Shown: positions 7,839 to 15,696, counted from the first letter of the stretch. The stretch: 20,744 bases of DNA from Pirellulales bacterium (GCA_030607895.1 JAUWJC010000004.1:1-20744); one strand, 5' to 3'. Program-made: numbers and translations. The notes: generated from the sequence alone by a model not told the origin.

Positions 7839-9719
7839 CTAGACCTTCACCACTGCTGAAAATGGGCAGACGTCGAAACACGTGCCGCAACCGGTGCAGG
7901 TCTTCCAATCAATAGTGTGTGGCTTCTTCCGTTCGCCCGTAATTGCTTGCACCGGACATTTCTTTCGGCAGACGCCGCAGCCGGTGCAAAGGTCGACGTC
8001 GATTTGGTATTGGAACAGCCCCGGGCATTCCTTGGCGGGGCAGCGCTTTTCTCGTATGTGCGTTTGGTATTCGTCTCGAAAGCAGCGAAGTGTCGAGAGG
8101 ACCGGATAGGCGGCCGTCTTACCCAAAGCGCACAGTGCCGTGTCCTCCAGGAGTGTGCCGAGCGTTTCCAGGGTATCGATATCACCTTCTCGGCCTTCGC
8201 CCTTTGTGATTCGGGTGAGGATATCGAGCATTTGCGCGATTCCTTCGCGGCAGGGGGTGCATTTCCCGCACGACTCGTCCTTGAGAAAAGCGACGAAGTA
8301 CCTGGCCACGTGGACCATGCAGGTATCTTCATCCATTACTATCATTCCGCCGGAGCCCATCATCGAGCCCAACTCGGCGAGGCGGTCGAAATCGACCGGC
8401 TCGTCGAGACATTCGGCCGGAATGCAGCCGCCGGACGGTCCGCCGGTTTGCACGGCCTTGAAGGCCTTTCCGTCGGGGATTCCGCCGCCGATGTCGAAGA
8501 TGATTTGGCGGAGTGTCATGCCCATGGGCACCTCGACCAGCCCGGTGTTTTTCACCTTACCCACCAGCGAGAAGACCTTGGTGCCCTTGCTCTTTTCGGT
8601 GCCGAACGAGGCGAACCAGTCGGCGCCGTTAAGGATGATCGGCGGCACGTTTGCCCAGGTTTCGACGTTGTTCAGTAGCGACGGTTTTCCATCGAGTCCG
8701 CTTTCGACGGTGTGGATGTACTTCGCCCGCGGTTCTCCCACCCGGCCTTCAAGCGAGGCCATCAGTGCGGTCGACTCGCCGCAGACAAACGCTCCGGCGC
8801 CACGGTTGATGCGGACGTCGAACGAGAAGCCGCTGCCGAGGATATTTTGGCCCAACAGTCCGAATTCACGGGCGGCGTTTATGGCCATCGTCAGATGTTT
8901 CACGGCCATGGGGTACTCGTTGCGCACGTAGACGTATCCCCGCGACGAACCGATTGCGTAAGCGCCGATGATCATGCCTTCGAGCACGGCATGGGGATCG
9001 CCCTCCATCAGCGAGCGGTCCATGAACGCGCCCGGGTCTCCTTCGTCGCCGTTGGCGATTGTATACTTCGGCTGGCCGTGTGCATCTCTGGCCGAGCGCC
9101 ATTTCCTTCCCGTAAGGAACCCACCGCCACCGCGGCCGCGAAGCCCCGAGCGAGCGACCTCCTCGATCACCTCCTCCGGTTCCATTCGTGACGCTTTGGA
9201 ACCCAATACTTTCGCCAGGGCGGCGTAACCGCCGCCGGCAACGTATTCCTCGATACTCGTAGGGTCGATCACGCCGTTGTGGGCGAGTACGATTCGCTGC
9301 TGGGCACTGTAGAAGGGGATTTCCTTGGGCGTAGTGGCCGTCTCGCCCGACGCTTCGTCCTTGTACAAGAGTCGCTCGACGACGCGGCCGCCGATGACCG
9401 ACTCTCGCCAGATTTCTGGAACGTCTTCCTCGTTGACATTCTCGTAGAAGACGTTCCCGGGATCGACAACCACGATTGGTCCGCGCTCGCAGAAGCCATG
9501 GCAGCCGGTGGATTTGGCCTGGACCACGAGCGACTCCTGCCCGAACTCTTCGGCCGCCCGGCAGAATCGCTCCATCACCTTTGCCGATCCTTTCGCCGTG
9601 CATCCTGTTCCGAGGCAGACTCTCACCCGCCGCGCGGCGGGATCGTACTGGGCAAGCAAGTGCGCGCGATATTGCCGCAGGTCTTCCGCGCTGTCGAACT
9701 TGGTTCCAACCGTACTCAC
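7839..9719 (-). CDS. nuoF: NuoF/HydB-type NADH-binding FMN and iron-sulfur subunit
   Basis: The 626-residue protein has the four-part layout of the flavin subunit of bifurcating enzymes (HydB, HndC). An N-terminal thioredoxin-like [2Fe-2S] domain carries C35, C40, C73 and C77. The FMN/NADH domain shows GRGGGGF (195-201) and NGDEGDPGAF (223-232), and an SLBB region follows. A NuoF [4Fe-4S] site is at C484, C487, C490 and C530, and a C-terminal 2x[4Fe-4S] ferredoxin domain uses C578/C581/C584/C588 and C608/C611/C614/C618. It oxidises or reduces NAD(H) at FMN and feeds the clusters. The extra C-terminal ferredoxin domain is absent from ordinary complex I NuoF and favours a soluble, possibly bifurcating enzyme. 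Start GTG at 9717-9719 overlaps the nuoE stop as GTGA. NAD versus NADP use cannot be decided by eye. Confidence 0.95.
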   Translation of the reverse strand: MSTVGTKFDSAEDLRQYRAHLLAQYDPAARRVRVCLGTGCTAKGSAKVMERFCRAAEEFGQESLVVQAKSTGCHGFCERGPIVVVDPGNVFYENVNEEDVPEIWRESVIGGRVVERLLYKDEASGETATTPKEIPFYSAQQRIVLAHNGVIDPTSIEEYVAGGGYAALAKVLGSKASRMEPEEVIEEVARSGLRGRGGGGFLTGRKWRSARDAHGQPKYTIANGDEGDPGAFMDRSLMEGDPHAVLEGMIIGAYAIGSSRGYVYVRNEYPMAVKHLTMAINAAREFGLLGQNILGSGFSFDVRINRGAGAFVCGESTALMASLEGRVGEPRAKYIHTVESGLDGKPSLLNNVETWANVPPIILNGADWFASFGTEKSKGTKVFSLVGKVKNTGLVEVPMGMTLRQIIFDIGGGIPDGKAFKAVQTGGPSGGCIPAECLDEPVDFDRLAELGSMMGSGGMIVMDEDTCMVHVARYFVAFLKDESCGKCTPCREGIAQMLDILTRITKGEGREGDIDTLETLGTLLEDTALCALGKTAAYPVLSTLRCFRDEYQTHIREKRCPAKECPGLFQYQIDVDLCTGCGVCRKKCPVQAITGERKKPHTIDWKTCTGCGTCFDVCPFSAVVKV

Positions 9720-10228
9720 TTCTTCTTGCCTCCACCGGCCTGCGCGTCTTCTGTGGATTTATCGCCCTCGGCGATCTTGTCGAGCAGTTCCACCGCCGAG
9801 TCGACGGTCAATCCGCCGTGGTACTGCCCGTCGACCACCATCACCGGCGCCAGGGCACACGCCCCCACGCAATTGACCGGCGAGAAGGTGAACTTTCCGT
9901 CCGGTGAGGTTTCGCCGGGCACGAGTTGGAACTCCCGTTGGATCGCCTCGGATATCTTTCCGGCTCCCTTCAGGAAGCAGACTGTTCCCATGCAAAGTTG
10001 GATCGTATGGTCTCCCTTGGGCATCAGCCGAAAGGATGAGTAGAAGGTTGCCACGCTATAGACATCCGCAAGCGGCACGGCCAGCCCGCTGGATAGTTCC
10101 TTCAGTTCTGCCTGGGGCAAGTATCCGCACTCCGTCTGGATGTCCTGCATCATGGGGATAAGCATGCCTGAGTCGCCCTGGTAGCGCTCGATGATTGTGG
10201 CAACGGTACCTTCATTGGTGTCGGTCAT
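9716..10228 (-). CDS. nuoE: NuoE/HydC-type [2Fe-2S] subunit
   Basis: This protein of about 170 residues has the NuoE form: a helical N-terminal part (GMLIPMMQDIQTECGYLP) and a thioredoxin-like [2Fe-2S] domain with C79, C84, C120 and C124 (LCMGTVC and NCVGAC). It partners NuoF and closes the flavin end of the electron path. I prefer the ATG at 10226-10228 over a TTG five codons upstream (10241-10243), although neither has a strong ribosome binding site. The C-terminus ends in a charged, Gly/Lys-rich tail (GGGKKK). The stop overlaps the GTG of nuoF by four bases, so the two subunits are probably made together. A hairpin lies in the 72-base gap before it. Confidence 0.95.
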   Translation of the reverse strand: MTDTNEGTVATIIERYQGDSGMLIPMMQDIQTECGYLPQAELKELSSGLAVPLADVYSVATFYSSFRLMPKGDHTIQLCMGTVCFLKGAGKISEAIQREFQLVPGETSPDGKFTFSPVNCVGACALAPVMVVDGQYHGGLTVDSAVELLDKIAEGDKSTEDAQAGGGKKK

Positions 10229-10259
10229 TTCGATCAATCCCAAGTTGGAAGTCCCAAAT

Positions 10260-10290
10260 CGGAAGTCGGATTTTCGCGTTCCGACTTCCG
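10260..10290. repeat. Perfect 11-bp hairpin between the phosphatase gene and nuoE
   Basis: CGGAAGTCGGA (10260-10270), a nine-base loop, and TCCGACTTCCG (10280-10290) form a perfect stem. Further GGAAGTC and GACCTCCGACTT-like units on both sides (10246-10300) extend the similarity, so it looks like a short repeat built from a GGAAGTC unit. It lies upstream of nuoE and could separate regulatory from enzyme genes on the transcript. Confidence 0.8.
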
Positions 10291-10300
10291 ACCTCCGACT

Positions 10301-11452
10301 TCAAAAGTACTCGATCTCCACTTCTTTTCCCTTGCGGCGCAACTCATCGGCCAGCGCTCCGACGACCTGGGTTTTGAGGCCGAGGTTTCTGGGGAGATTT
10401 GGGTTCTGGTGCGCGGGGTTAATGGTTCTGCCCACCAACACCTTCACTTCATCTGCCTCGCCCAGCAGAACCGACAGGGAACTTGCCCCGTCAACCTTCA
10501 GTCTCAATTGCTCTTCCGGCTCGTCGGAGCGGAGTATATCCAGCGCCTTGGTGACCGTCAACGTACCTTCGGTGACCAGGTCGAGTCCATCTATTCTACC
10601 GGTTGCCGGCACTTCATCGGTGCCGGTCTGAAGGTCGACGATGACACCCCGACCAAGCTGTCTGGCGACGATGTTGGCCGTTGTACCTCCGCAAACCACG
10701 TGTCTACCGGGCGAAGACATCAACGCTTCCACGGCTCGCTCGTCGTCTTCTTTGTTGACCGGTGGACCGATGAAGACCACCAGCACACGTTTCCGGCGGG
10801 CCTTGATGACTACGATAGTCACGTCGTCGCCGGGTGCGCCCTCGTAGAGTTCCAGCACCACCCGGGCCAGCTTTGTGGCTAACTGCTCTGCCGAAAGGGC
10901 TTCATGCACGTGGCCTTCCAGGTATTTTGCCACCTCGTCCCAGCCCCAGCCCAACGGATACGCACCGCCGATCCCCGCGTTGAGCACTCCGTCGGAGACT
11001 TGCACTAGCCAGTCTCCAGGGCGCAGTTGGAAATGGTAGTCGGAGATTTGCTTTCCCGCCACCTCACACTCTTCGTACGGCACGCGTTGCACCTGATGTC
11101 TGCGGATGAGCAGCGGCGGTGGGCTATCGAACGACACCAGTTTCCCGCTGCCTTCGGTGGACAGTTGCGCCATGGTGAACGTACTGTAGGCGATCTTCCG
11201 CACACGGCAGATGGGCAGGGTCTCGGATATCGTTTGCACCACTTCGTCCAGTGGTAGGCCTTCATCGAGCATCCGCGTGGCGATCCGCGTGGTTAGAGTC
11301 GAAAGGATGCTCGCCTTTACACCGCTGCCGAGCCCGTCGGAGAAGACAAGTGTCGCCATGTTCGGTGTCGACAAAAACTCCACGCTATCGCCGCATAATT
11401 CCTCGTTTTTTTTATTGATCTGCCTGAGTCCGAACTCGTAGAAGACATTCAC
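10301..11452 (-). CDS. SpoIIE/PP2C-type serine phosphatase of the hydrogenase-associated kind
   Basis: This 383-residue protein has a SpoIIE-like metal-dependent phosphatase domain in its first 220 residues, with acidic metal-binding motifs GDS (D22), FSDGLGSG (D39), VSDG (D154) and PGDDVT (D209, D210). The second half (about 220-383) includes VLVVFIGPP, VVCGGTTANIVARQLG and an acidic C-terminus; I do not recognise a named fold, though this two-part layout accompanies [FeFe]-hydrogenase operons in anaerobes as I recall them. It should dephosphorylate a Ser/Thr target, which is unknown here. Start GTG at 11450-11452 overlaps the PAS gene stop as GTGA, so sensor and phosphatase are probably translationally coupled. 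No kinase or anti-sigma partner is in the window. Confidence 0.88.
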   Translation of the reverse strand: MNVFYEFGLRQINKKNEELCGDSVEFLSTPNMATLVFSDGLGSGVKASILSTLTTRIATRMLDEGLPLDEVVQTISETLPICRVRKIAYSTFTMAQLSTEGSGKLVSFDSPPPLLIRRHQVQRVPYEECEVAGKQISDYHFQLRPGDWLVQVSDGVLNAGIGGAYPLGWGWDEVAKYLEGHVHEALSAEQLATKLARVVLELYEGAPGDDVTIVVIKARRKRVLVVFIGPPVNKEDDERAVEALMSSPGRHVVCGGTTANIVARQLGRGVIVDLQTGTDEVPATGRIDGLDLVTEGTLTVTKALDILRSDEPEEQLRLKVDGASSLSVLLGEADEVKVLVGRTINPAHQNPNLPRNLGLKTQVVGALADELRRKGKEVEIEYF

Positions 11453-11952
11453 GACGTCCCCTCCTGACGGAAGAGATCGGCGAGCTTCGTCACCAGCACC
11501 TTGGTTTCGGCCGTGGTCTCCCCCAGCAGTCCGGCGATCTCCTGGGCAGTATGCATCTGTCGGCAGATAACCTCCTCTGCCCGTGCTAACGTCTCCCGCT
11601 TGACCTCCAGCAGTTCTGCCCTTGCCCGCTCCTCCTCCGTGGTGTCGATGAATATCCCGCAGTATTGCCTCTCGCCTTCGATCCTAAAAAGCCCCGCGCG
11701 ATAATGCACCTGGTGCTCCGGAACGTTGCCGCGAAGCGAGAGCTTCCCCCCCGCCGCGATCGCCCGCTCAAAACAATCCGAATGCAGAAACTCCGAAGCC
11801 TTTTTACCAGTGAGGTCTGCATTGCCGGTGAAAAACATCTCTCGGAACGCCGGATTGACGAACTGGATTCGGGCGTCCTCGTCCACCAACAATATCCCGT
11901 TAGGGGTGTGCTGGAGTATGGAACTGACTTCCGGCGTCTTTGCCGTGCTCAT
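11449..11952 (-). CDS. Small PAS-domain protein with C-terminal coiled segment
   Basis: The protein has 167 residues. The PAS fold spans roughly residues 8-112, including TPNGILLVDEDARIQFVNPA and the ending YCGIFIDTTEEERARAE. A helical segment follows (RETLARAEEVICRQMHTAQE, then IAGLLGETTAETK), a sequence type I associate with PAS modules found beside or fused to [FeFe]-hydrogenases. There is no histidine kinase domain. It probably senses redox state or a small ligand and acts with the SpoIIE phosphatase encoded next, with which it overlaps by four bases. One cysteine (in EEVICRQ) lies in the linker helix. The ATG has GGAG eight bases upstream. The 104-base gap before it contains a palindromic repeat. 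Confidence 0.85.
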   Translation of the reverse strand: MSTAKTPEVSSILQHTPNGILLVDEDARIQFVNPAFREMFFTGNADLTGKKASEFLHSDCFERAIAAGGKLSLRGNVPEHQVHYRAGLFRIEGERQYCGIFIDTTEEERARAELLEVKRETLARAEEVICRQMHTAQEIAGLLGETTAETKVLVTKLADLFRQEGTS

Positions 11953-11993
11953 CTGGTTGTCTCCGGAGATCTAGGGGGTCAGGCATTCAGGCT

Positions 11994-12060
11994 GTTAGAC
12001 TGTTAGGGTTGCGAAGCCGCAAGCGGTTTCTCCCACACCCCTAACAGCCTAAACCTCTAA
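11994..12060. repeat. Palindromic intergenic repeat, family 1, copy B
   Basis: This is the inverted, 58/67-identical partner of the element at 438-517. CTGTTAGGG (12000-12008) pairs with CCCTAACAG (12039-12047), and the tip is TTGCG-AAGC-CGCAA (12009-12022). Its end supplies the TAG stop (12057-12059) of the [2Fe-2S] ferredoxin gene. It lies between that gene and the PAS gene. Confidence 0.8.
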
Positions 12061-12326
12061 CTGGCCTCCCTGAGCTTGCTTCGCAACGTCTCCTCGGCCT
12101 CCTCGACGCCGTGGCTGGAGATGTCTTCGTCATTGAACTTCCAGTTCATGACTTCGCCACAGCGTTCCATGCAGAATGATCCCAGCAAAGCCACTTGTCC
12201 ATCGAGATTCTCCGCGTTGATAATTTCAGCGAATCGCTCCAATAGTGTGCGCGAACCCCTCACGTGACAAGAACTGCCCACGCAAACGGTTACCTTCACC
12301 TGTGCTTCAGGTCCTTCTACTCCCAT
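12057..12326 (-). CDS. Thioredoxin-like [2Fe-2S] ferredoxin
   Basis: This 89-residue protein has C15, C20, C52 and C56 in the C-x4-C...C-x3-C arrangement (VCVGSSC and FCMERC) of thioredoxin-like [2Fe-2S] ferredoxins. The same module forms the second half of NuoE and the N-terminus of NuoF, both encoded downstream. The length is that of a bare domain with no signal or membrane segment. It may be a small electron carrier for the CODH or diaphorase components. ATG at 12324-12326 follows a G-rich ribosome binding site, 15 bases after the CooF-like gene. The stop codon is contributed by the adjacent palindromic repeat. Confidence 0.87.
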   Translation of the reverse strand: MGVEGPEAQVKVTVCVGSSCHVRGSRTLLERFAEIINAENLDGQVALLGSFCMERCGEVMNWKFNDEDISSHGVEEAEETLRSKLREAS

Positions 12327-12341
12327 CGCAGCCCCCTGTGA

Positions 12342-12887
12342 TCAAGATTGATCCTCGGTTTGGGTCATGTCGCCTACGATTGCCCGTGCGGCCGTTGCCC
12401 GGATCCGCTTCGCGCCCTGTTCTATTTCCTCCAGCGCCAGCGCCCCGACCGGGCAGGCGGCCACGCAAGCCGGCTGGAGTCCTTTGGCTTGCCTCGCTGC
12501 GCACAGGTCGCACTTGATGACGGCCTTCTTTCCGCCCGAGTTGCCCTCGGCCGAACATTCACGCAGCATGATGACGCCGAACGGACACACCTCGACGCAG
12601 AAAGCGCAGCCGATGCATCTCTCCTGGTCAACTTGCACGGGTTCATTCTGGCTGAGCCGCAACAGGGCCCCCGAAGGGCAAACCCTTACGCACGGGGCGT
12701 CCTCGCAATGCCGGCATTGCAACGGCACGGCCAGCCCTCCCGCCGACTCGATGTAGATGCGCGGCTTTGCCCGCTGCTCGTATATCGCCTCGATAAAGTC
12801 GTCCGTGTCGGCGTGCGCCAAAGCGCAGGCCAATTCGCACGCCCGGCAGGCCATGCACTTCGTCGGATCGGCCACGATGCGCTTCAC
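12342..12887 (-). CDS. cooF: CooF-like ferredoxin with four [4Fe-4S] motifs
   Basis: The 181-residue protein has sixteen cysteines in four cluster motifs: C11/C14/C17/C21, C58/C61/C66/C70, C91/C94/C97/C101 and C126/C129/C141/C145. This is the layout of CooF, HycB and DmsB-type electron-transfer subunits. Its place directly after cooS (35-base gap) points to the electron partner of CODH, moving electrons between the CODH D/B clusters and another redox enzyme, here plausibly the NuoEF/HoxU set. There is no twin-arginine signal or membrane helix, so it should be cytoplasmic. The start is GTG (12885-12887) with AGGGA upstream. A HycB/FdhB-like role with the formate dehydrogenase is an alternative, less favoured because of position. 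Confidence 0.9.
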   Translation of the reverse strand: MKRIVADPTKCMACRACELACALAHADTDDFIEAIYEQRAKPRIYIESAGGLAVPLQCRHCEDAPCVRVCPSGALLRLSQNEPVQVDQERCIGCAFCVEVCPFGVIMLRECSAEGNSGGKKAVIKCDLCAARQAKGLQPACVAACPVGALALEEIEQGAKRIRATAARAIVGDMTQTEDQS

Positions 12888-12922
12888 TGCTGATTCCCTC
12901 CTCGCGTGTCGGATATCGGCCC

Positions 12923-14869
12923 TCAGCCGTCCGGATCATCGTTGCCCTTCGGGGCGTATGGCACCTCGTACATCAGCGGCGGAAGACCCAACTCGCGGCG
13001 CTTTCGGTCGATGTGGTCGCTCATCAGGTGAGCGCCCTTGATCGGATCCTCCTCGAAGGCCCAGGCCGCGCCGAAGTGCTGCTCGAACGTCTTGGTCAAA
13101 AGCTCTTCGACCTGGCGGCTGCCTTGGACAGGCAGCGGCGGGTTGACGACGGTGAAAATGCCGCTTGCCACCACGTACATTCCGATGGAGATCGCCTTCT
13201 CGCTCATCCATTCGGGTGCCGCTCCGGCGACGGGCACCTTGTCCATCGAATCGCCGAGGCCGCCTTCTTTGACCACTTCGACGATGGCGGTAAGGATACG
13301 CGAGTTGTCCACGCAGCTTCCGACGTGGAGTACGGGCGGGATGCCCACCGCGCGGCATATCTCTTGGAGGCCCTTACCGGCGTATTTCTCGGCCGCCTCC
13401 GGCGCAAGCAACCCTGCCTTGGCACACGCAATTGCGCTGCACCCGGTCTGGACGACCAGCACCTCGTTGCGGATAAGTTCCTTGCCCATCTCCAGGTGGT
13501 ATCTGTCATGTGTGAACCTCGCGTTGTTGCAGCCCACCACGCCCGCCAAACCGCGAACGCGGCCCGTCTGGATGCCGGCGTTCAGCGGTCTGTAGCTGGG
13601 GCGGTATCTGCCGCCGAGGAAGGTGAAGATATCTTCGGTTGTGAACCCGGCGACAAGCCCCTCTTTTTGCTTGGGGACGCAGACCTTTTCCGGGCTGCGG
13701 TTGGCGAAGTTCTCGATGGCCAGCCGGACCAGCTTCTTGGCCGTTTCCATCGCCTCGTCTTCGTGGAACTCGATGTGCGTCATGCCGGGAAACTGGGCCT
13801 TGGAGCTGGTGGAGAAAATCTTCGTGTGGAAACATTCCTGGAGCCGAGCGATCGCCGGCATGATACACTGCACGTCCACCACCATCGCGTCCACCACGCC
13901 CGTGATTATGGCCAACTCCTGCTGGAGAAAATTGCCCGCCAGCGGAATTCCGTGCCGCATTAGTATTTCGTTGGCAGTGCAGCAAATGCCGGCAAGGTTG
14001 ATTCCCTTGGCGCCCTTGGACTCGGCAAGCGCCAACAGTTCGGGATCACTGGCCGCCGCCACGATAACCTCCGAAAGGGTCGGCTCGTGGCCGTGGACGA
14101 CGAGGTTGACTTCGTCCTCCTTCAAGACTCCCAGATTTGCCAGGGACCGGGTGGGTTGCGGTTCGCCGAACAGCACGTCGGAAACGTCCGTTGCGATCAT
14201 CGAGCCACCCCAGCCGTCGGCCAACGCCGCCCGGACCGATCCCAGAATCAGATGCTCCGGATCGTTGTCCACGCCGATGTGGGTCATGTGCATCCCGGTG
14301 ACGATGTCGCGGTCGACACCGCGGGGAGTGACTCCTAGGGCGGCCCAGTTTTTTTGCTGTTGCTCGGGCACGCGAGCCAGGTTGGCCAGCACGCCTTCCT
14401 GTTTTCCGAACTCCGCCAGCAGGAACTGGGCCAAGTCGCTGGCCACTTCTTCGTCGCTACGGTCTTTTTCGGCGATGCCGTACTCGCGGGCGAGACCGCG
14501 GAGTTTTTCGGGGCCTTTGATCCTATATGCTTCAGACTTGCCCTTGGCAGCCAGAGCCAGGGCGTGGACGATGTCACGGCCGTGATCGGAGTGCGCCGCC
14601 GCCCCGCTCAACAATGCTCGGAGCAGGTTCCTCGCAACGATTGTATCGGCCGTTGCGCCGCAAACACCCCGGTCGGCGCCTTCCCCAAAGGGGTCAATCC
14701 GGCAGGGCCCCATCGTGCAGTTCCGGCAGCATATTCCCAGCCGACCGAACCCGCACTGCGGCTCCTGCGATTCGAGCCGGTCCCAGGCGGTAGCGACCGC
14801 GGCCTCCGAGGCGCGGTCGATCATCTCTAACGTGGCCGGATCGACCGAGCGGGGGTTGTTGTCGGCCAT
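12923..14869 (-). CDS. cooS: Nickel CO dehydrogenase catalytic subunit (CooS/AcsA)
   Basis: This 648-residue protein interconverts CO2 and CO. The D- and B-cluster cysteines are C39, C47, C48, C51, C56 and C70, the same numbering as Carboxydothermus CODH-II. C-cluster ligands and catalytic residues are also in place: H261 in VHGHEP, C297 in GICCTAN, C335 in VDVQCIMP, C447 in GVVGCNN, C477 in QTGCSA, C519 in HVGSCVDNSR, and K558 in SEKAIS. All key residues are intact, so it should be active. It is the partner of AcsB in CODH/ACS, although that gene is about 6 kb away in the same direction. ATG at 14867-14869 has GGAG seven bases upstream. The gene sits 35 bases after cooC. Confidence 0.99.
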   Translation of the reverse strand: MADNNPRSVDPATLEMIDRASEAAVATAWDRLESQEPQCGFGRLGICCRNCTMGPCRIDPFGEGADRGVCGATADTIVARNLLRALLSGAAAHSDHGRDIVHALALAAKGKSEAYRIKGPEKLRGLAREYGIAEKDRSDEEVASDLAQFLLAEFGKQEGVLANLARVPEQQQKNWAALGVTPRGVDRDIVTGMHMTHIGVDNDPEHLILGSVRAALADGWGGSMIATDVSDVLFGEPQPTRSLANLGVLKEDEVNLVVHGHEPTLSEVIVAAASDPELLALAESKGAKGINLAGICCTANEILMRHGIPLAGNFLQQELAIITGVVDAMVVDVQCIMPAIARLQECFHTKIFSTSSKAQFPGMTHIEFHEDEAMETAKKLVRLAIENFANRSPEKVCVPKQKEGLVAGFTTEDIFTFLGGRYRPSYRPLNAGIQTGRVRGLAGVVGCNNARFTHDRYHLEMGKELIRNEVLVVQTGCSAIACAKAGLLAPEAAEKYAGKGLQEICRAVGIPPVLHVGSCVDNSRILTAIVEVVKEGGLGDSMDKVPVAGAAPEWMSEKAISIGMYVVASGIFTVVNPPLPVQGSRQVEELLTKTFEQHFGAAWAFEEDPIKGAHLMSDHIDRKRRELGLPPLMYEVPYAPKGNDDPDG

Positions 14870-14904
14870 TGAGGGTCTCCTCTACAAATCGGTATTAGGC
14901 TTGG

Positions 14905-15696
14905 TCATCCGGCTGTAATGTGTTGGTTATCCAACCGTTGTTCCAGTGTTTCGGCAATGCGGTTAACCGCCTCGGCAAGAATCCGGTCGTTGATATCTAC
15001 CGGGCGGCCCTCGAGATCGGCGCGTGCCAATTCCGCATGATACGGAAGCATACCAATGACAAGTTGGCCGCTCAAGGCGCGTTTGAGCGTGTCGAGTTCG
15101 TACCCCTCGGTAATCTTGTTTGCCACGACGAAGGCGGACTTGATGCCAATCTCGCGAGCCAGTTTTTGTATTCGCGTGGCCGTTTGCACGCTTCGCATTC
15201 CCGGCTCCACGACCGTGATCATTGCATCGACGCCGGTGGCCGAGGCGCGTCCCATGTGCTCCAGCCCGGCCTCCATGTCCAGGATGACGTGGTCGTCCAG
15301 GCGCAGGAGGAGGTGCTGCATTAGTGCCTTCAGCAGGGCCCCTTCCGGACACATGCAGCCCTTGCCGCCGGACTCCACCGTGCCCAGCACCAGCAGCTTG
15401 ATACCGCCGGTATCCACCGAGAAGCGATCCGGCAGGTCGTCCACCTTGGGGTTCAGCTTGAACATCAACCCCGCACCTCGATCTTCGGCACCGGTCCGCT
15501 GGAGGATGAGATCCCGCATGTGGGCGATCGGCTCGGGCACGGCGTCTTCCGGCACACCCAGTGCGGAGGCCAGATTACCGTCGGGATCGGCGTCGACGGC
15601 AACTACCGGCTGTTCGAGCACGGCCAGTCGCTTTGCCAGGGCCGCGACCAGAGTTGTTTTGCCTACGCCGCCTTTGCCGACTAGTGCAAGCTTCAT
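14905..15696 (-). CDS. cooC: CooC-type nickel-insertion ATPase, first copy
   Basis: This 263-residue MinD-family ATPase starts MKLALVGKGGVGKT, with the deviant Walker A at residues 7-14. VDADPDGNLASALG follows, and the CooC-specific Cys-x-Cys is C114/C116 in GKGCMCPEG. LDMEAGLEHMGR is the Walker B-like region. CooC hydrolyses ATP during nickel insertion into the CODH C-cluster; direct adjacency to cooS makes that enzyme the likely client. I take the ATG at 15694-15696, because upstream in-frame residues look unlike the family and lie in the promoter region; the ribosome binding site is weak. It is the first gene of the long operon and shares motifs, but only moderate overall similarity, with the second cooC at 503-1264. 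Confidence 0.95.
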   Translation of the reverse strand: MKLALVGKGGVGKTTLVAALAKRLAVLEQPVVAVDADPDGNLASALGVPEDAVPEPIAHMRDLILQRTGAEDRGAGLMFKLNPKVDDLPDRFSVDTGGIKLLVLGTVESGGKGCMCPEGALLKALMQHLLLRLDDHVILDMEAGLEHMGRASATGVDAMITVVEPGMRSVQTATRIQKLAREIGIKSAFVVANKITEGYELDTLKRALSGQLVIGMLPYHAELARADLEGRPVDINDRILAEAVNRIAETLEQRLDNQHITAG

